Source of the DNA: Acidobacteriota bacterium
GTDB lineage: Bacteria; Acidobacteriota; Terriglobia; Acidiferrales; UBA7541
NCBI GenBank assembly: GCA_003224085.1
Contig: QHYK01000074.1
Location: 18,765 to 82,764, forward strand
Direction: 5' to 3'
Length of the DNA stretch: 64,000 nucleotides
The notes below the pieces were generated by a model that was not told the DNA's origin, ran no database searches, and was given only the letters and a program-made list of their open reading frames with translations. Position numbers and translations under genes: made by a program. Positions 42,207-50,813 of this stretch are shown here, one piece after another; position 1 is the stretch's first letter, and every line of letters starts with the position of its first letter.

Positions 42207-43355
42207 TTATTTCTTACCCAGGAGTTGGCGTGCAATTACCAGCCGCTGGATTTCGCTGGTGCCTTCGCCAATCGTGCACAGCTTCACGTCGCGATAGTAT
42301 TTCTCCGCCGGGTAGTCCTTGATGAATCCGTACCCGCCATGAATCTGCACGCATTCGTTCGCCACGCGCACAGCGACCTCACTCGCAAACAACTTTGCCA
42401 TGCTCGATTCCCGCGTGAATCGCACATTGTTTCTGTCTGCAAGCCACGCCGCCTGGTACACCAGCAGCCGCGCAGCTTCTACCTGTGTGGCCATGTCCGC
42501 CAGTTTGAATTGCACCGACTGAAACTCGCTGATGGCCTGCCCGAATTGTTTGCGTTGTTTCGCGTATTTTGTCGCCGCCTCAAGCGCGCCCTGTGCCATG
42601 CCCAGGGCCAGCGCCGCGATCGAAATTCGTCCGCCGTCCAGAATCTTCAGACTTCCCGTGAAGCCTTCGCCTTCCGGCCCCAGTAAATTTTCCTGCGGCA
42701 CGTGACAATCGCTGAAAATCACTTCCGAAGTGTCGCTCGCCCGCATTCCCAGCTTATTTTCCTTTTTTCCTGGCTTGAACCCGGGCATTCCCTTTTCCAA
42801 AATGAACGCGCTGATTCCATGCGAGCCCTTCGATTTGTCCGTTACCGCCATCGCCACGCAAAAATTCGCATAGTGCCCGTTCGTTGTGAACGTCTTCGCG
42901 CCATTCAACACCCAGCACTTTCCGTTGCGCACCGCCGTTGTTCGCGTTCCGCCTGCGTCGGAACCCGCTTCCGGCTCCGTCAGGGACCATGCGCCAATGG
43001 CTTTTCCCGAAGCAAGCGGGACGAGGTATTTTTCTTTTTGCGCCTCTGTCCCAAACTTAAAAATGTGGTTCGAACACAGCGAATTGTGCGCCGCAACGAT
43101 CAGCCCCACGGACCCGTCCACGCGCGCTAGCTCCTCGATCGCCAGCGCGTATTCAATGTAGCCGAGGCCCGCTCCACCGTATTGTTCGGGAAAAATCACT
43201 CCCAGCAGACCCATCCCCGCGAGCTTTGGCATGATTTCCAGCGGAAAGTGGGAAGCCTCATCCCACTCCATCACGTGCGGCGTGATTTCGCCCTCCGCGA
43301 ACTCCCGCACGCTCCTCCGCAGTTGCTGCTGTTCCTCCGTAAACGCGAATTCCAC
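42207..43355 (-). CDS. Acyl-CoA dehydrogenase
   Basis: A 382-residue flavoenzyme that introduces a trans double bond into acyl-CoA. Motifs are the N-terminal [24 protein letters not shown]-type [19 protein letters not shown], the FAD site [16 protein letters not shown], and [22 protein letters not shown]. The C-terminal [40 protein letters not shown] contains the usual catalytic-Glu region of short-chain enzymes. Chain-length specificity is undetermined; short or branched chain is likely given MeaB alongside. It starts at GTG 43355 with GGGAAG upstream, and diverges from the GMC dehydrogenase pair. Confidence 0.93.
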   Translation of the reverse strand: MEFAFTEEQQQLRRSVREFAEGEITPHVMEWDEASHFPLEIMPKLAGMGLLGVIFPEQYGGAGLGYIEYALAIEELARVDGSVGLIVAAHNSLCSNHIFKFGTEAQKEKYLVPLASGKAIGAWSLTEPEAGSDAGGTRTTAVRNGKCWVLNGAKTFTTNGHYANFCVAMAVTDKSKGSHGISAFILEKGMPGFKPGKKENKLGMRASDTSEVIFSDCHVPQENLLGPEGEGFTGSLKILDGGRISIAALALGMAQGALEAATKYAKQRKQFGQAISEFQSVQFKLADMATQVEAARLLVYQAAWLADRNNVRFTRESSMAKLFASEVAVRVANECVQIHGGYGFIKDYPAEKYYRDVKLCTIGEGTSEIQRLVIARQLLGKK

Positions 43356-43476
43356 GACGCTTCCCTTTCCACTATCCGTTTTTTCTATACTGCTCCTAAA
43401 TATCTCTTATACCACGCGGAGGCCTAATCCTCGCGGCCGGTGCCATTGCCCGGTTCCTCTGTTACACTCGCTTGAC

Positions 43477-44136
43477 ATGCGCCGTCGTCATTTTCTCACG
43501 CTTTCAGCCGCAACTCTGGGCGGCGTTCTGGTTTATTCTCTCGACCGCAAAGCTTCTCTTCTGGCGTCCCCGCACAAGCCAGTCCGCATCCCGCTTCGCT
43601 TCTTTACGGAAACCGAGGCCCTCATCGTCGCCGCTACGGCATCGCGCATCTTCCCATCGGACGACTCTGGCCCTGGCGCGCGGGAAGCCGGTGTCGCCAT
43701 CTTCATCGATCGCCAACTCGCCGGCCCCTACGGCCGCGACCGCTTCCGTTACACCCAGCCGCCATTTGAAGACGCCCCTCGCGAGTTGGGCTATCAAGGC
43801 AGCGCCACCCCGCGCCAAATCTACCGCCAAGGCTTGAAGGGCCTCGAGGGCTTTCATCTCCTCGCTCCCGCTGGGCAAGACCATGCGTTGCGCAAAATCG
43901 AATTGACGCTCTTCTTTTCTCTGCTCCGCCAAAACACCATCGAGGGCATGTTCTGCGATCCGATGCATGGCGGCAACGCGGGAATGGTGGGCTGGCAGCT
44001 GGTGGGCTTTCCCGGCCCGCGCATGAGCAACTTCGACGAAATCGAGAAGTACTACGGCCAGGCGTTTCGCCCTAAGCCCATGAGCCTTCGGCAAACGACC
44101 GGCTCAAAGGTTCGCCCCAGCGAGGAGGAGCTGTGA
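43477..44136 (+). CDS. Gluconate 2-dehydrogenase subunit 3-like protein (Tat-exported)
   Basis: A 219-residue small subunit of a membrane-associated sugar/acid dehydrogenase. The N-terminal MRRRHFLTLSAATLGGVLVY is a twin-arginine signal, so the folded complex would be moved out by Tat carrying its partner. The rest matches the subunit 3 family: FTETEALIVAATASRIFPSDDSGPGAREAGVAIFIDRQLAG and FCDPMHGGNAGMVGWQLVGFPGPRM. Function in the family is to escort and anchor the flavin subunit. ATG 43477 begins the Tat motif. The stop overlaps the start of the large subunit as GTGA. Confidence 0.9.
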   Translation: MRRRHFLTLSAATLGGVLVYSLDRKASLLASPHKPVRIPLRFFTETEALIVAATASRIFPSDDSGPGAREAGVAIFIDRQLAGPYGRDRFRYTQPPFEDAPRELGYQGSATPRQIYRQGLKGLEGFHLLAPAGQDHALRKIELTLFFSLLRQNTIEGMFCDPMHGGNAGMVGWQLVGFPGPRMSNFDEIEKYYGQAFRPKPMSLRQTTGSKVRPSEEEL

Positions 44137-45893
44137 AGACGCTCCCTGGCGCGGATGCCGTCATTGTCGGCGGCGGCTGGGCCGGCCTGCTCATGGCCAA
44201 AGAGCTAGGCACACGCACTTCGCTAAACATCGTCGTCCTCGAGCGCGGCCCGTCCCGCGAACCCTCCGATTACACGACCGACATGGATGAACTCGATTAC
44301 TCGATTCGCCTTCGCATGATGCAGGACCTTTCTCAAGAAACTGTCACGCTCCGTCATGATGCCACGCGTCGTGCCGTTCCTCTTCGACAGCACGGAGCCT
44401 TTCTGCCAGGCGCGGGCATCGGCGGCTCGGGCGAGCACTGGAACGCTCAGGTTCCCCGCTTTCTTCCCGACTGCTTTGAGCTGCTCTCGAAGACGACAGA
44501 AAGATACGGCGCGAACGCTCTTCCCGAGAGGCATGCTCTCCGCAATTGGGGCATCACTTACGACGAACTCGAGCCTTTCTATACGCGTGTTGACAAACTT
44601 CTCGGGACTTCCGGCCAGGCAGGCAACCTCCGCGGGAAACTCATCGATGGCGGCAACATTTTTGAAGGCTGGCGAAGCGAAGATTATCCCACGCCTCCCA
44701 CGAAAGTTCCCTATTTTTCTGCGCTATTCCGCGATGCCGCAAAATCGCTTGGCTACCATCCTTACCCTGCACCCTCTGCAAACATCAGCCGGTCTTACAC
44801 CAATCCCGACGGCATCTCTCGCGGTGGCTGCACCTATTGTGGTTTCTGCGCCAAGTTCGGTTGCATGGTCGGCGCCAAAGCGCAACCCACGAATCTCCTG
44901 CTGCCCGTCATTCAAAAACGGAACAACGTCGCTCTCCGCACGGCCGCCTGGGTTCGCCGCATCCTCTTCGACTCCTCTCCTAGGCCTGCTGCTCGCGGCG
45001 TGACCTACGTTGACGCCACCGGCCAAGAAATCTTCCAGCCCGCTTCGCTGGTTTTCCTCGCCTCCTGGACTTTCAACAACACTCGCCTTCTCCTGCTCTC
45101 CGGCATCGGCGAACCATACGACCCCGCCACCGCCCGCGGCACGGTCGGCAGCAATCTAACGCATCAGGTCACCGTTTCGGCTGCCACCGCATTTTTCGAT
45201 CAGCCGCTCAACCGCTTCATGGGCTCCGGCTCGGCAGGAATCATGTTCAGTGACTTCGATCGCGACGACCTCGACCGCGCTGGGCTTAATTTTATTCGTG
45301 GCGGATATTTCGGCGCGCGCGGCTACGGCTTTCAGCCCATCGGCGCCTTTGGCGTGCTGCCAAATTCCATCAAGGCCTCCTGGGGATCAGAATGGAAGAA
45401 AGCTGCGGTTCACTATTATGACCGCACGGCAACCATAGGGTTCTCAGGAGAGCATCTCGCCTACAAAACCAATTTCATGGATCTCGATCCCGTCTACAAA
45501 GACAAGCTCGGCGACCCGCTGCTGCGTCTCACCCTGGACTGGCAGGAGAACGAACGCAAAATGGCCGATTTCGCTACTCCCAAGGCTGTGGAGGTCGCCC
45601 GCGCCATGGGCGCTCGTGAGATCAATCCCTTTCCGGGCCTACGCTCCTACGATTCCACACGCTACAACTCCACGCACATTCAGGGCGGCACCATCATGGG
45701 AGATTCGCCCGCCCACTCGGTAGTCTCTCCCTACCTCCAGCACTGGCAGCTACCCAATCTTTTCATCCTCGGCGGCTCAGCGTTTCCTCAAAACGCCTCC
45801 GCCAACCCTACGCCAACGGTTCTCGCCTTCGTCTACCGCAGCGCCGACGCCATCATCGACCGCTACCTCAAGCACCCCGGCCCGCTCTCCTGA
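44133..45893 (+). CDS. GMC-family FAD dehydrogenase large subunit
   Basis: A 586-residue flavoprotein oxidising a sugar, alditol or sugar acid. It starts with the FAD-binding AVIVGGGWAGLLMAKELG. LPGAGIGGSGEHWNAQ is the GMC signature region, and the C-terminal STHIQGGTIMGDSP and NPTPTVLAF hold the active-site His and cofactor-binding loop. A cysteine group, Cys233, Cys236, Cys239 and Cys244 in GGCTYCGFCAKFGC, probably holds a 3Fe-4S-type cluster as in bacterial FAD-glucose dehydrogenases. It lacks its own signal, so export with the Tat-bearing small subunit is expected. The start is GTG 44133. A cytochrome c subunit is not nearby. Confidence 0.9.
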   Translation: MKTLPGADAVIVGGGWAGLLMAKELGTRTSLNIVVLERGPSREPSDYTTDMDELDYSIRLRMMQDLSQETVTLRHDATRRAVPLRQHGAFLPGAGIGGSGEHWNAQVPRFLPDCFELLSKTTERYGANALPERHALRNWGITYDELEPFYTRVDKLLGTSGQAGNLRGKLIDGGNIFEGWRSEDYPTPPTKVPYFSALFRDAAKSLGYHPYPAPSANISRSYTNPDGISRGGCTYCGFCAKFGCMVGAKAQPTNLLLPVIQKRNNVALRTAAWVRRILFDSSPRPAARGVTYVDATGQEIFQPASLVFLASWTFNNTRLLLLSGIGEPYDPATARGTVGSNLTHQVTVSAATAFFDQPLNRFMGSGSAGIMFSDFDRDDLDRAGLNFIRGGYFGARGYGFQPIGAFGVLPNSIKASWGSEWKKAAVHYYDRTATIGFSGEHLAYKTNFMDLDPVYKDKLGDPLLRLTLDWQENERKMADFATPKAVEVARAMGAREINPFPGLRSYDSTRYNSTHIQGGTIMGDSPAHSVVSPYLQHWQLPNLFILGGSAFPQNASANPTPTVLAFVYRSADAIIDRYLKHPGPLS

Positions 45894-45950
45894 CGCATCT
45901 TCCGTAGGCATTCCGATTGCGTTGACTCTGGTCCTGGCACCCTTGCCATA

Positions 45951-45997
45951 GCCCTCGGTGTTATGCCGAGGGCCGGGTTGCCTGCCCGGGCAGGCAA
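45951..45997. repeat. Double palindrome between convergent genes
   Basis: GCCCTCGG (45951-45958) pairs exactly with CCGAGGGC (45966-45973) around a 7-base loop, and a perfect 20-bp palindrome lies at 45978-45997 (TTGCCTGCCC and its complement). There is no T-run. It sits between the GMC gene and the convergent M2 peptidase gene and may act as a bidirectional transcript-end structure. Confidence 0.6.
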
Positions 45998-46066
45998 GCC
46001 CGAGGAATCTGCCCTCTCTTCTCTGGGTTGCCTCTGCGTCCTCTACGCCTGGGCGTCATCTTTTTC

Positions 46067-46114
46067 TTTTCCTGCTTCTTTTCCTGCTTCTTTTCCTGCC
46101 TCTTTTCCTGCCTC
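46067..46114. repeat. Four tandem 12-bp repeats (TTTTCCTGCYTC)
   Basis: TTTTCCTGCTTC occurs twice (46067-46090), followed directly by TTTTCCTGCCTC twice (46091-46114). The array ends 17 bases before the stop of the M2 peptidase gene. No frame or structure explains it; slippage-type expansion is likely. Confidence 0.85.
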
Positions 46115-46131
46115 AAAGTGAAAGCTCTCCC

Positions 46132-47982
46132 CTACCACCCTACCGCATAGCCCTTCGCCTTATTCTGTTCATCCAGCCAAGTCTTCAACGGGGCAAAATA
46201 ATCCGCCAGCGCCGTTGCATCCATCTGCTTCTGCCCCGCTATCGTCTCCAGGGCTTCTTGCCACGGCTTGCTCGCGCCCATTGAAAGCATGCCGTTCAAC
46301 TTTTCGCCCGCTGCCCTGTTCCCGTAGATCGAGCAGCGATGCAACGGCCCGGTAATTCCAGCCTCTTTGCACAAAGCGCGGTGAAACTGGAATTGCAAAA
46401 TCCGCGCAAGGAAATACCGCGCATAAGGCACATTGGCCGGAACATGATACTTTGCGCCCGGATCAAAATCCGCCTCCGTCCGCTCCACCAGCGGCGCGAC
46501 TCCCTGATATTTCGTGCGCAGTTCCCACCACGCTCTGTTATAGTTCTCCGGCTTCACTTGTCCGCTAAACACTTCCCACCGCCACTTGTCCACGAGCAAA
46601 CCAAACGGCAGAAACGCCACTTTCTCGAGCGCCTGTTGCAGCAGGTAATCAATGTCCCCCGAAGCCGGCGGCACCGTCTCGATCAATCCAATCTTCTTCA
46701 AGTATTCCGGCGTCACCGAAAGCGCGATGGTATCTCCCACCGCCTCGTGGAATCCGTCATTCGCGCTGCCTTGAAACAGCGGCGGTTGATTCATGTACGC
46801 TCGCTGATAGAAGTTGTGTCCCAGTTCGTGGTGAATGACCCGGAAGTCTTCTTCGCGAATCTGGATGCACATCTTGATCCGCAAATCTTCTTTCGAATCC
46901 ACGTCCCACGCGCTCGCGTGGCACACCACGTCCCGGTCGGCGGGCTTGGTAAACAGCGAGCGCTCCCAGAAAGTCGTCGGCAGCGGTGCGAATCCCAGCG
47001 AAATGAAAAAATTCTCGCCGTACTTCACCATGCCCCGCGCGTCCGTCTTCCGCTCTTGTAAAATCTTTGTCAGGTCGTAGCTCTCCGGCGGCTTCGGCGA
47101 ATCCATCAGCGAGTAAACGTTGTTCCATTCCTGCGCCCAGATGTTTCCCAGCAAATGCGCCGGGATCGGCCCGTTCGCCGGCACCAGATCATTTCTATAT
47201 TTCTTCCGCAATTGGCCGCGCACATACGCGTGCAGTGACAAATACAAGGGCTTCAACTGCTCCCACAATCGGTCTTCTTCCTTCGCGAAATCGTCCGGCG
47301 GCATGTCGTAGTTCGAACGCCACAACGCTCCCACGTCTGCGTATCCCAGTTCGCGCGCGCCCGCATTTCCCAGTTCCACCATCCGCGCGTACCGCTGCCG
47401 CATCGGCGCGCCAATGGCGTGCCACCCAACCCAGGCGCGCTTTAATTCGTCGACATCGCGGCTTTCCGCCATCAATTTCTCCATCGCCGTCACGTCCAGG
47501 CATTTTCCCCTTTCGCCGTCCGGGCACCACTTACCCTTTCCATAATCGCCATCGAGCGAAGCCAGAATTTGCGCCAGCTCTTTTTGCGCCTTCGGATCAT
47601 CCGGCGCGGGAAAGCCGGCCGACAGCTCGAGCAGCAGCCGCTTCCGCGCCAGTTCCGGCGCCAGCTTCAACCCGTCGAATTGGTGCGCTTCCTTGGCGTA
47701 TTTCGTGCTTGCCGTATTCACCACCTCGCCAGCATCGGCCGCGATCTGCTCGGTATCCTCGGTAATAAAATTCTCTTCTACCCAGGACGCCCGGGAGGCC
47801 TTCACGCCAAGATCAAAAAGGTCCTTCTCCGCGTTCTCGATGTACTTCCTGGCCCCCTCGGCCGCTCGCGCGGGTTTGCTGCCTTCGCTCGGAGTCGGCG
47901 TTGTTTGGCCGCGGCTTGCCACCTGCGCCGCGATCAAAAGCACCGCCGCACCGAGAACAATCGCAACCTTTGTTGATCTCAT
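46132..47982 (-). CDS. M2-family peptidyl-dipeptidase (ACE-like)
   Basis: A 616-residue zinc dipeptidyl carboxypeptidase of the angiotensin-converting-enzyme family. A signal peptide (about 1-25) implies a periplasmic location. The zinc site is HHELGHNFYQ (His385, Glu386, His389), with the third ligand in NDGFHEAVGDTIALS. Substrate-pocket regions such as IWAQEWNNVYSLM and FSGQVKPENYNRAWWELRTKYQG are visible. The single catalytic domain is of the size of bacterial homologues. It presumably degrades exported peptides. It starts at ATG 47982 and ends just before the 12-bp repeat array. Confidence 0.93.
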   Translation of the reverse strand: MRSTKVAIVLGAAVLLIAAQVASRGQTTPTPSEGSKPARAAEGARKYIENAEKDLFDLGVKASRASWVEENFITEDTEQIAADAGEVVNTASTKYAKEAHQFDGLKLAPELARKRLLLELSAGFPAPDDPKAQKELAQILASLDGDYGKGKWCPDGERGKCLDVTAMEKLMAESRDVDELKRAWVGWHAIGAPMRQRYARMVELGNAGARELGYADVGALWRSNYDMPPDDFAKEEDRLWEQLKPLYLSLHAYVRGQLRKKYRNDLVPANGPIPAHLLGNIWAQEWNNVYSLMDSPKPPESYDLTKILQERKTDARGMVKYGENFFISLGFAPLPTTFWERSLFTKPADRDVVCHASAWDVDSKEDLRIKMCIQIREEDFRVIHHELGHNFYQRAYMNQPPLFQGSANDGFHEAVGDTIALSVTPEYLKKIGLIETVPPASGDIDYLLQQALEKVAFLPFGLLVDKWRWEVFSGQVKPENYNRAWWELRTKYQGVAPLVERTEADFDPGAKYHVPANVPYARYFLARILQFQFHRALCKEAGITGPLHRCSIYGNRAAGEKLNGMLSMGASKPWQEALETIAGQKQMDATALADYFAPLKTWLDEQNKAKGYAVGW

Positions 47983-48083
47983 GTCTGCTTCTCTTCTCCG
48001 TGCCCGCTGGGTTTAAAAAACCGTCCGCTTCAACGCCGTCGACACACCAACACGCTGCCCGAAACCTACCGCTTGCCGCAATG

Positions 48084-49208
48084 TCATGCCCCCGCCTTTC
48101 TTTTCCTCATCACCACTTCCTTCAATACCGCCAGTGCGCGCTCGCAGCCAGCGCGGTCCACATCGCCATGCGTGACCACGCGCACCGAATAAAGTGCGGT
48201 GTCCTGCGCCCACACGCCCTGTGCATGCACCGCATCACACAATTCCACCGCGGTCATTCCCGTCGCCGCGCAATCAAAGATCACGATGTTCGACCGCACC
48301 TTCGCCGGATCGATTTTCAATCCTGGGATCTGCGCGATCCCTTCTGCAAGAAACTTCGCGTTCTCATGGTCAATGTTCAGCCGCGCCGGTGATTTCTCGA
48401 GCGCAATCAGTCCCGCCGCCGCGATCACTCCCGCCTGTCGCATCCCTCCGCCAAACATCTTTCGGTAAATCCGCGCCTTCTCGATGAACGCTTTCGTTCC
48501 CGCCACCATCGAGCCCACCGGCGCGCCCAGTCCTTTCGAAAGGCAAAACATCACCGAATCCACTTTTTTCGTCATCACCGCGACATGGTCTCCCAGCGCC
48601 GTCGCCGCGTTAAAAATCCGCGCCCCGTCCAGATGCACCTTCAGCCCGAGTTTGTGTGCCTCGTCGCAGATCTCGTTCACGCGCTCGGTCGGATACACCG
48701 TCCCGCCCGCCATGTTGCTCGTGTTTTCCAGGCAAATCAGCGCCGCTTGCGAGTCGTAATAAATCTTTGGCCGGATTACCGCTTTGATTTCTTCCCACGT
48801 CAAAATCCCGTCTTCCCCGCGCGCCACCCGCGGCATGCATCCAGCAATCGCCGACATCGACGCTAGCTCGTACAGATTCACGTGGCTGCGCTCGTCGCAA
48901 ATCACTTCATTTCCGTGGTGCGTCCAAATCTTGATGGAGATCAGGTTCCCCATGCAGCCCGTCGGCACAAACAGCGCTGCTTCTTTTCCAAAAATCTCCG
49001 CCGCGCGCTTCTCTAGCTTGTTGACCGTCGGATCCTCTCCGTACACATCATCGCCGACCTCGGCTTTTGCCATCGCCTCCCGCATCTCCGCCGTCGGCCG
49101 CGTCACCGTGTCGCTTCGCAAATCCACAACGCCTTCGAGCGCCTTCCCGCTCACCCTCACATCATCCGGATCCACCCTCTGGTTCCCCTTCGCCACCGTG
49201 TAGCTCAT
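48084..49208 (-). CDS. ltaE: Low-specificity L-threonine aldolase
   Basis: A 374-residue PLP enzyme splitting threonine to glycine and acetaldehyde. Family motifs are VVDLRSDTVTRPTAEMREAMAKAEVGDDVYGEDPTVNKLE, LFVPTGCMGN, ENTSNMAGGTVYP and LHLDGARIFNAA-like VHLDGARIFNAA; the PLP lysine is Lys225 in FCLSKGLGAPVGS. The first 25 residues are an extension relative to typical enzymes, whose conserved part begins at VVDLRSDTVT. The ATG at 49208 has AGGGG close upstream; an in-frame start 20 codons earlier lies in a CT-rich repeat island. It is separated from the M2 peptidase gene by about 100 bases. Confidence 0.92.
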   Translation of the reverse strand: MSYTVAKGNQRVDPDDVRVSGKALEGVVDLRSDTVTRPTAEMREAMAKAEVGDDVYGEDPTVNKLEKRAAEIFGKEAALFVPTGCMGNLISIKIWTHHGNEVICDERSHVNLYELASMSAIAGCMPRVARGEDGILTWEEIKAVIRPKIYYDSQAALICLENTSNMAGGTVYPTERVNEICDEAHKLGLKVHLDGARIFNAATALGDHVAVMTKKVDSVMFCLSKGLGAPVGSMVAGTKAFIEKARIYRKMFGGGMRQAGVIAAAGLIALEKSPARLNIDHENAKFLAEGIAQIPGLKIDPAKVRSNIVIFDCAATGMTAVELCDAVHAQGVWAQDTALYSVRVVTHGDVDRAGCERALAVLKEVVMRKRKAGA

Positions 49209-49210
49209 GT

Positions 49211-49266
49211 TCCCCTCTTCTCCGTGCCCTGGGTGCTTTTCCCTCTGTGTCCTCGGTGTTAAAAAC
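49211..49266. repeat. CT-rich dispersed repeat, copy upstream of threonine aldolase
   Basis: The stretch contains CTCCGTGCCCTGGGTGC and CCTCTGTGTCCTCGGTGTT followed by AAAAAC. A close relative lies at 50281-50357 inside hemW, in the same order and orientation, and a looser one at 46012-46060. No mobility gene or terminal repeat accompanies it. Confidence 0.65.
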
Positions 49267-49313
49267 ACGCGCCGACTTCAACCCTGGCCGATCCATTCGA
49301 GCCGCTCATCTGA

Positions 49314-50708
49314 TCATCTCATCAACTCCACAAATACCTCGTTCGACACGCTCAATTTTCTCTCCGCCAGCCGCACTACGTCTCCCATCCGTTCCACCAA
49401 TCCCGCCGCCGCCAACGGCTCGAACCGCCCGCGCACCGTGACTCCGTACTCTCTTTCAATCTTCCCAACATCAATCCCTTCCAGCTTCCGCAAACCCAGA
49501 AACAACTCCTCCTCCAAAGCCTGCTCTGCCGTCACGGTCTCCAACTGCTCTACTGGCAATCGTCCACTCTCCATCGCATTCATATACGTCACCGCATCGT
49601 GCGCATTCGCCCATCGTTGCTTACCCGAAAAGGAGTGTGCTCCCGCCCCAAATCCCAAATACGGCTCGCGCCCCCAATATTTCAAATTGTGCTTCGACTC
49701 AAACCCCGGCTTCGCCCAATTCGAGATTTCATAGTGCCGATATCCAGCCGCCCCCAGCGCCTCTTGCGCCATTTCGTAAAACCCCGCCATCTCGTCTTCG
49801 CTCGGCACCGCCGCCGCGTTATACCGCGTTCCACCGGCCAGCAACTCCTTCCCTAGCCGGCTCCCTTCATCCACTTCCAGCAAATACACCGACACGTGCT
49901 CCGGCCCTAGCACAATCAATTCCTCGAGCGATTGCTTCCAACTGTCCCTGGTTTGGTGTGGCAACCCCGCAATCAAATCGAAACTGATATTTCGAATATC
50001 CGCTGCTTGCAGAATCGGCACGGCTCGATAAATGTCCGCGCGCCTGTGCATTCTCCCCGCCGCTGCCAACTCCCTGTCCGAAAACGACTGCACACCAAAA
50101 CTCACGCGCCCGATTCCCCCCTTCCCCCACGCGGCCGCCTTTTCCTCTTCCACCGTCTCCGGGTCCGCCTCGAGCGTCACCTCTTCAAACTCCGCGCTGC
50201 CCGCCTCGCCCATGATTGCTGATCCGCCGTCGTTGCTGCTGCCTGGACCGGTTTCGCTTGGCCTCGACCGTAGCGCCTTTCTGCTCTTCTCTTCGTCCGT
50301 TCCCCCTCTCCCTGCCCTCTGTGCCTCTTCTCTCTGCGTCCTCGACGTTGAAAAACCACCTTGTGCTTGAATGCTAGTTGATCCTTTCGCCCCGAATACC
50401 TCCCGAATAGTGTCCAAAATCTTCTGCAGCTGGACTGGCTCCAACAAACTTGGCGTCCCGCCGCCGAAGTACACCGTATCCGCCAAATGACTGGCCTCTT
50501 CATTCTGGCCACTCGCCACTCGCCACTCGGCGCTTCCCCAATTCACTCCCGCCGCCCTCAACAACTCCCGGTGCCCGCGAATCTCCCGGCACACTGCTTC
50601 TACATACGGCGCAAACCGCTCTTTTGCCACCACTCCTGTATGAAAATTGCAATAGGTGCACCTGGTCTGGCAGAAGGGCACCTGCACGTAAATTCCGAGC
50701 CTGTTCAT
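49314..50708 (-). CDS. hemW: HemW-type radical SAM protein with two insertions
   Basis: A 464-residue radical SAM protein of the HemN/HemW family. The cluster motif is CQTRCTYC (Cys13, Cys17, Cys20), followed by VYFGGGTPSLLEP, EVTLEADPETV, GRVSFGVQSFSDREL, SFDLIAGLPHQT and the C-terminal HemN domain. CxxxCxYC without the extra Cys of HemN favours HemW, a heme chaperone for respiratory enzymes. It is about 80 residues longer than usual because of two inserts: about residues 57-72 and about 108-173. Both are encoded by short-repeat islands. Whether the protein still folds is untested. ATG 50708 fits the family start. Confidence 0.88.
   Translation of the reverse strand: MNRLGIYVQVPFCQTRCTYCNFHTGVVAKERFAPYVEAVCREIRGHRELLRAAGVNWGSAEWRVASGQNEEASHLADTVYFGGGTPSLLEPVQLQKILDTIREVFGAKGSTSIQAQGGFSTSRTQREEAQRAGRGGTDEEKSRKALRSRPSETGPGSSNDGGSAIMGEAGSAEFEEVTLEADPETVEEEKAAAWGKGGIGRVSFGVQSFSDRELAAAGRMHRRADIYRAVPILQAADIRNISFDLIAGLPHQTRDSWKQSLEELIVLGPEHVSVYLLEVDEGSRLGKELLAGGTRYNAAAVPSEDEMAGFYEMAQEALGAAGYRHYEISNWAKPGFESKHNLKYWGREPYLGFGAGAHSFSGKQRWANAHDAVTYMNAMESGRLPVEQLETVTAEQALEEELFLGLRKLEGIDVGKIEREYGVTVRGRFEPLAAAGLVERMGDVVRLAERKLSVSNEVFVELMR
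50281..50357. repeat. CT-rich dispersed repeat inside hemW
   Basis: It aligns with 49211-49266: CTCCCTGCCCTCTGTGCC, TCTCTGCGTCCTCGACGTTG and then AAAAAC. Read on the minus strand it is in frame and codes for part of the second HemW insertion (around FSTSRTQREEAQRAGRG). Confidence 0.65.
50508..50528. repeat. Three tandem heptamers GCCACTC inside hemW
   Basis: Three perfect head-to-tail copies of GCCACTC. Because 7 is not a multiple of 3, each copy is read in a different frame, giving EWRVASG in the first HemW insertion. Confidence 0.85.
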
Positions 50709-50813
50709 GGCACAAAAACTCTAGCACATAGAGCATTCGAAATAGGATAATCAGGCTGTCCGGCTTAGATTCTTCGCCTAAATCCTGTTCGCAGTTCGGC
50801 CTGAGGCAGCAAC

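Noticed and set aside
46067..46114. 12-bp array considered as a CRISPR or VNTR-encoded peptide
   Set aside because: Repeats are too short and have no spacers, and no translated frame through it joins a gene.
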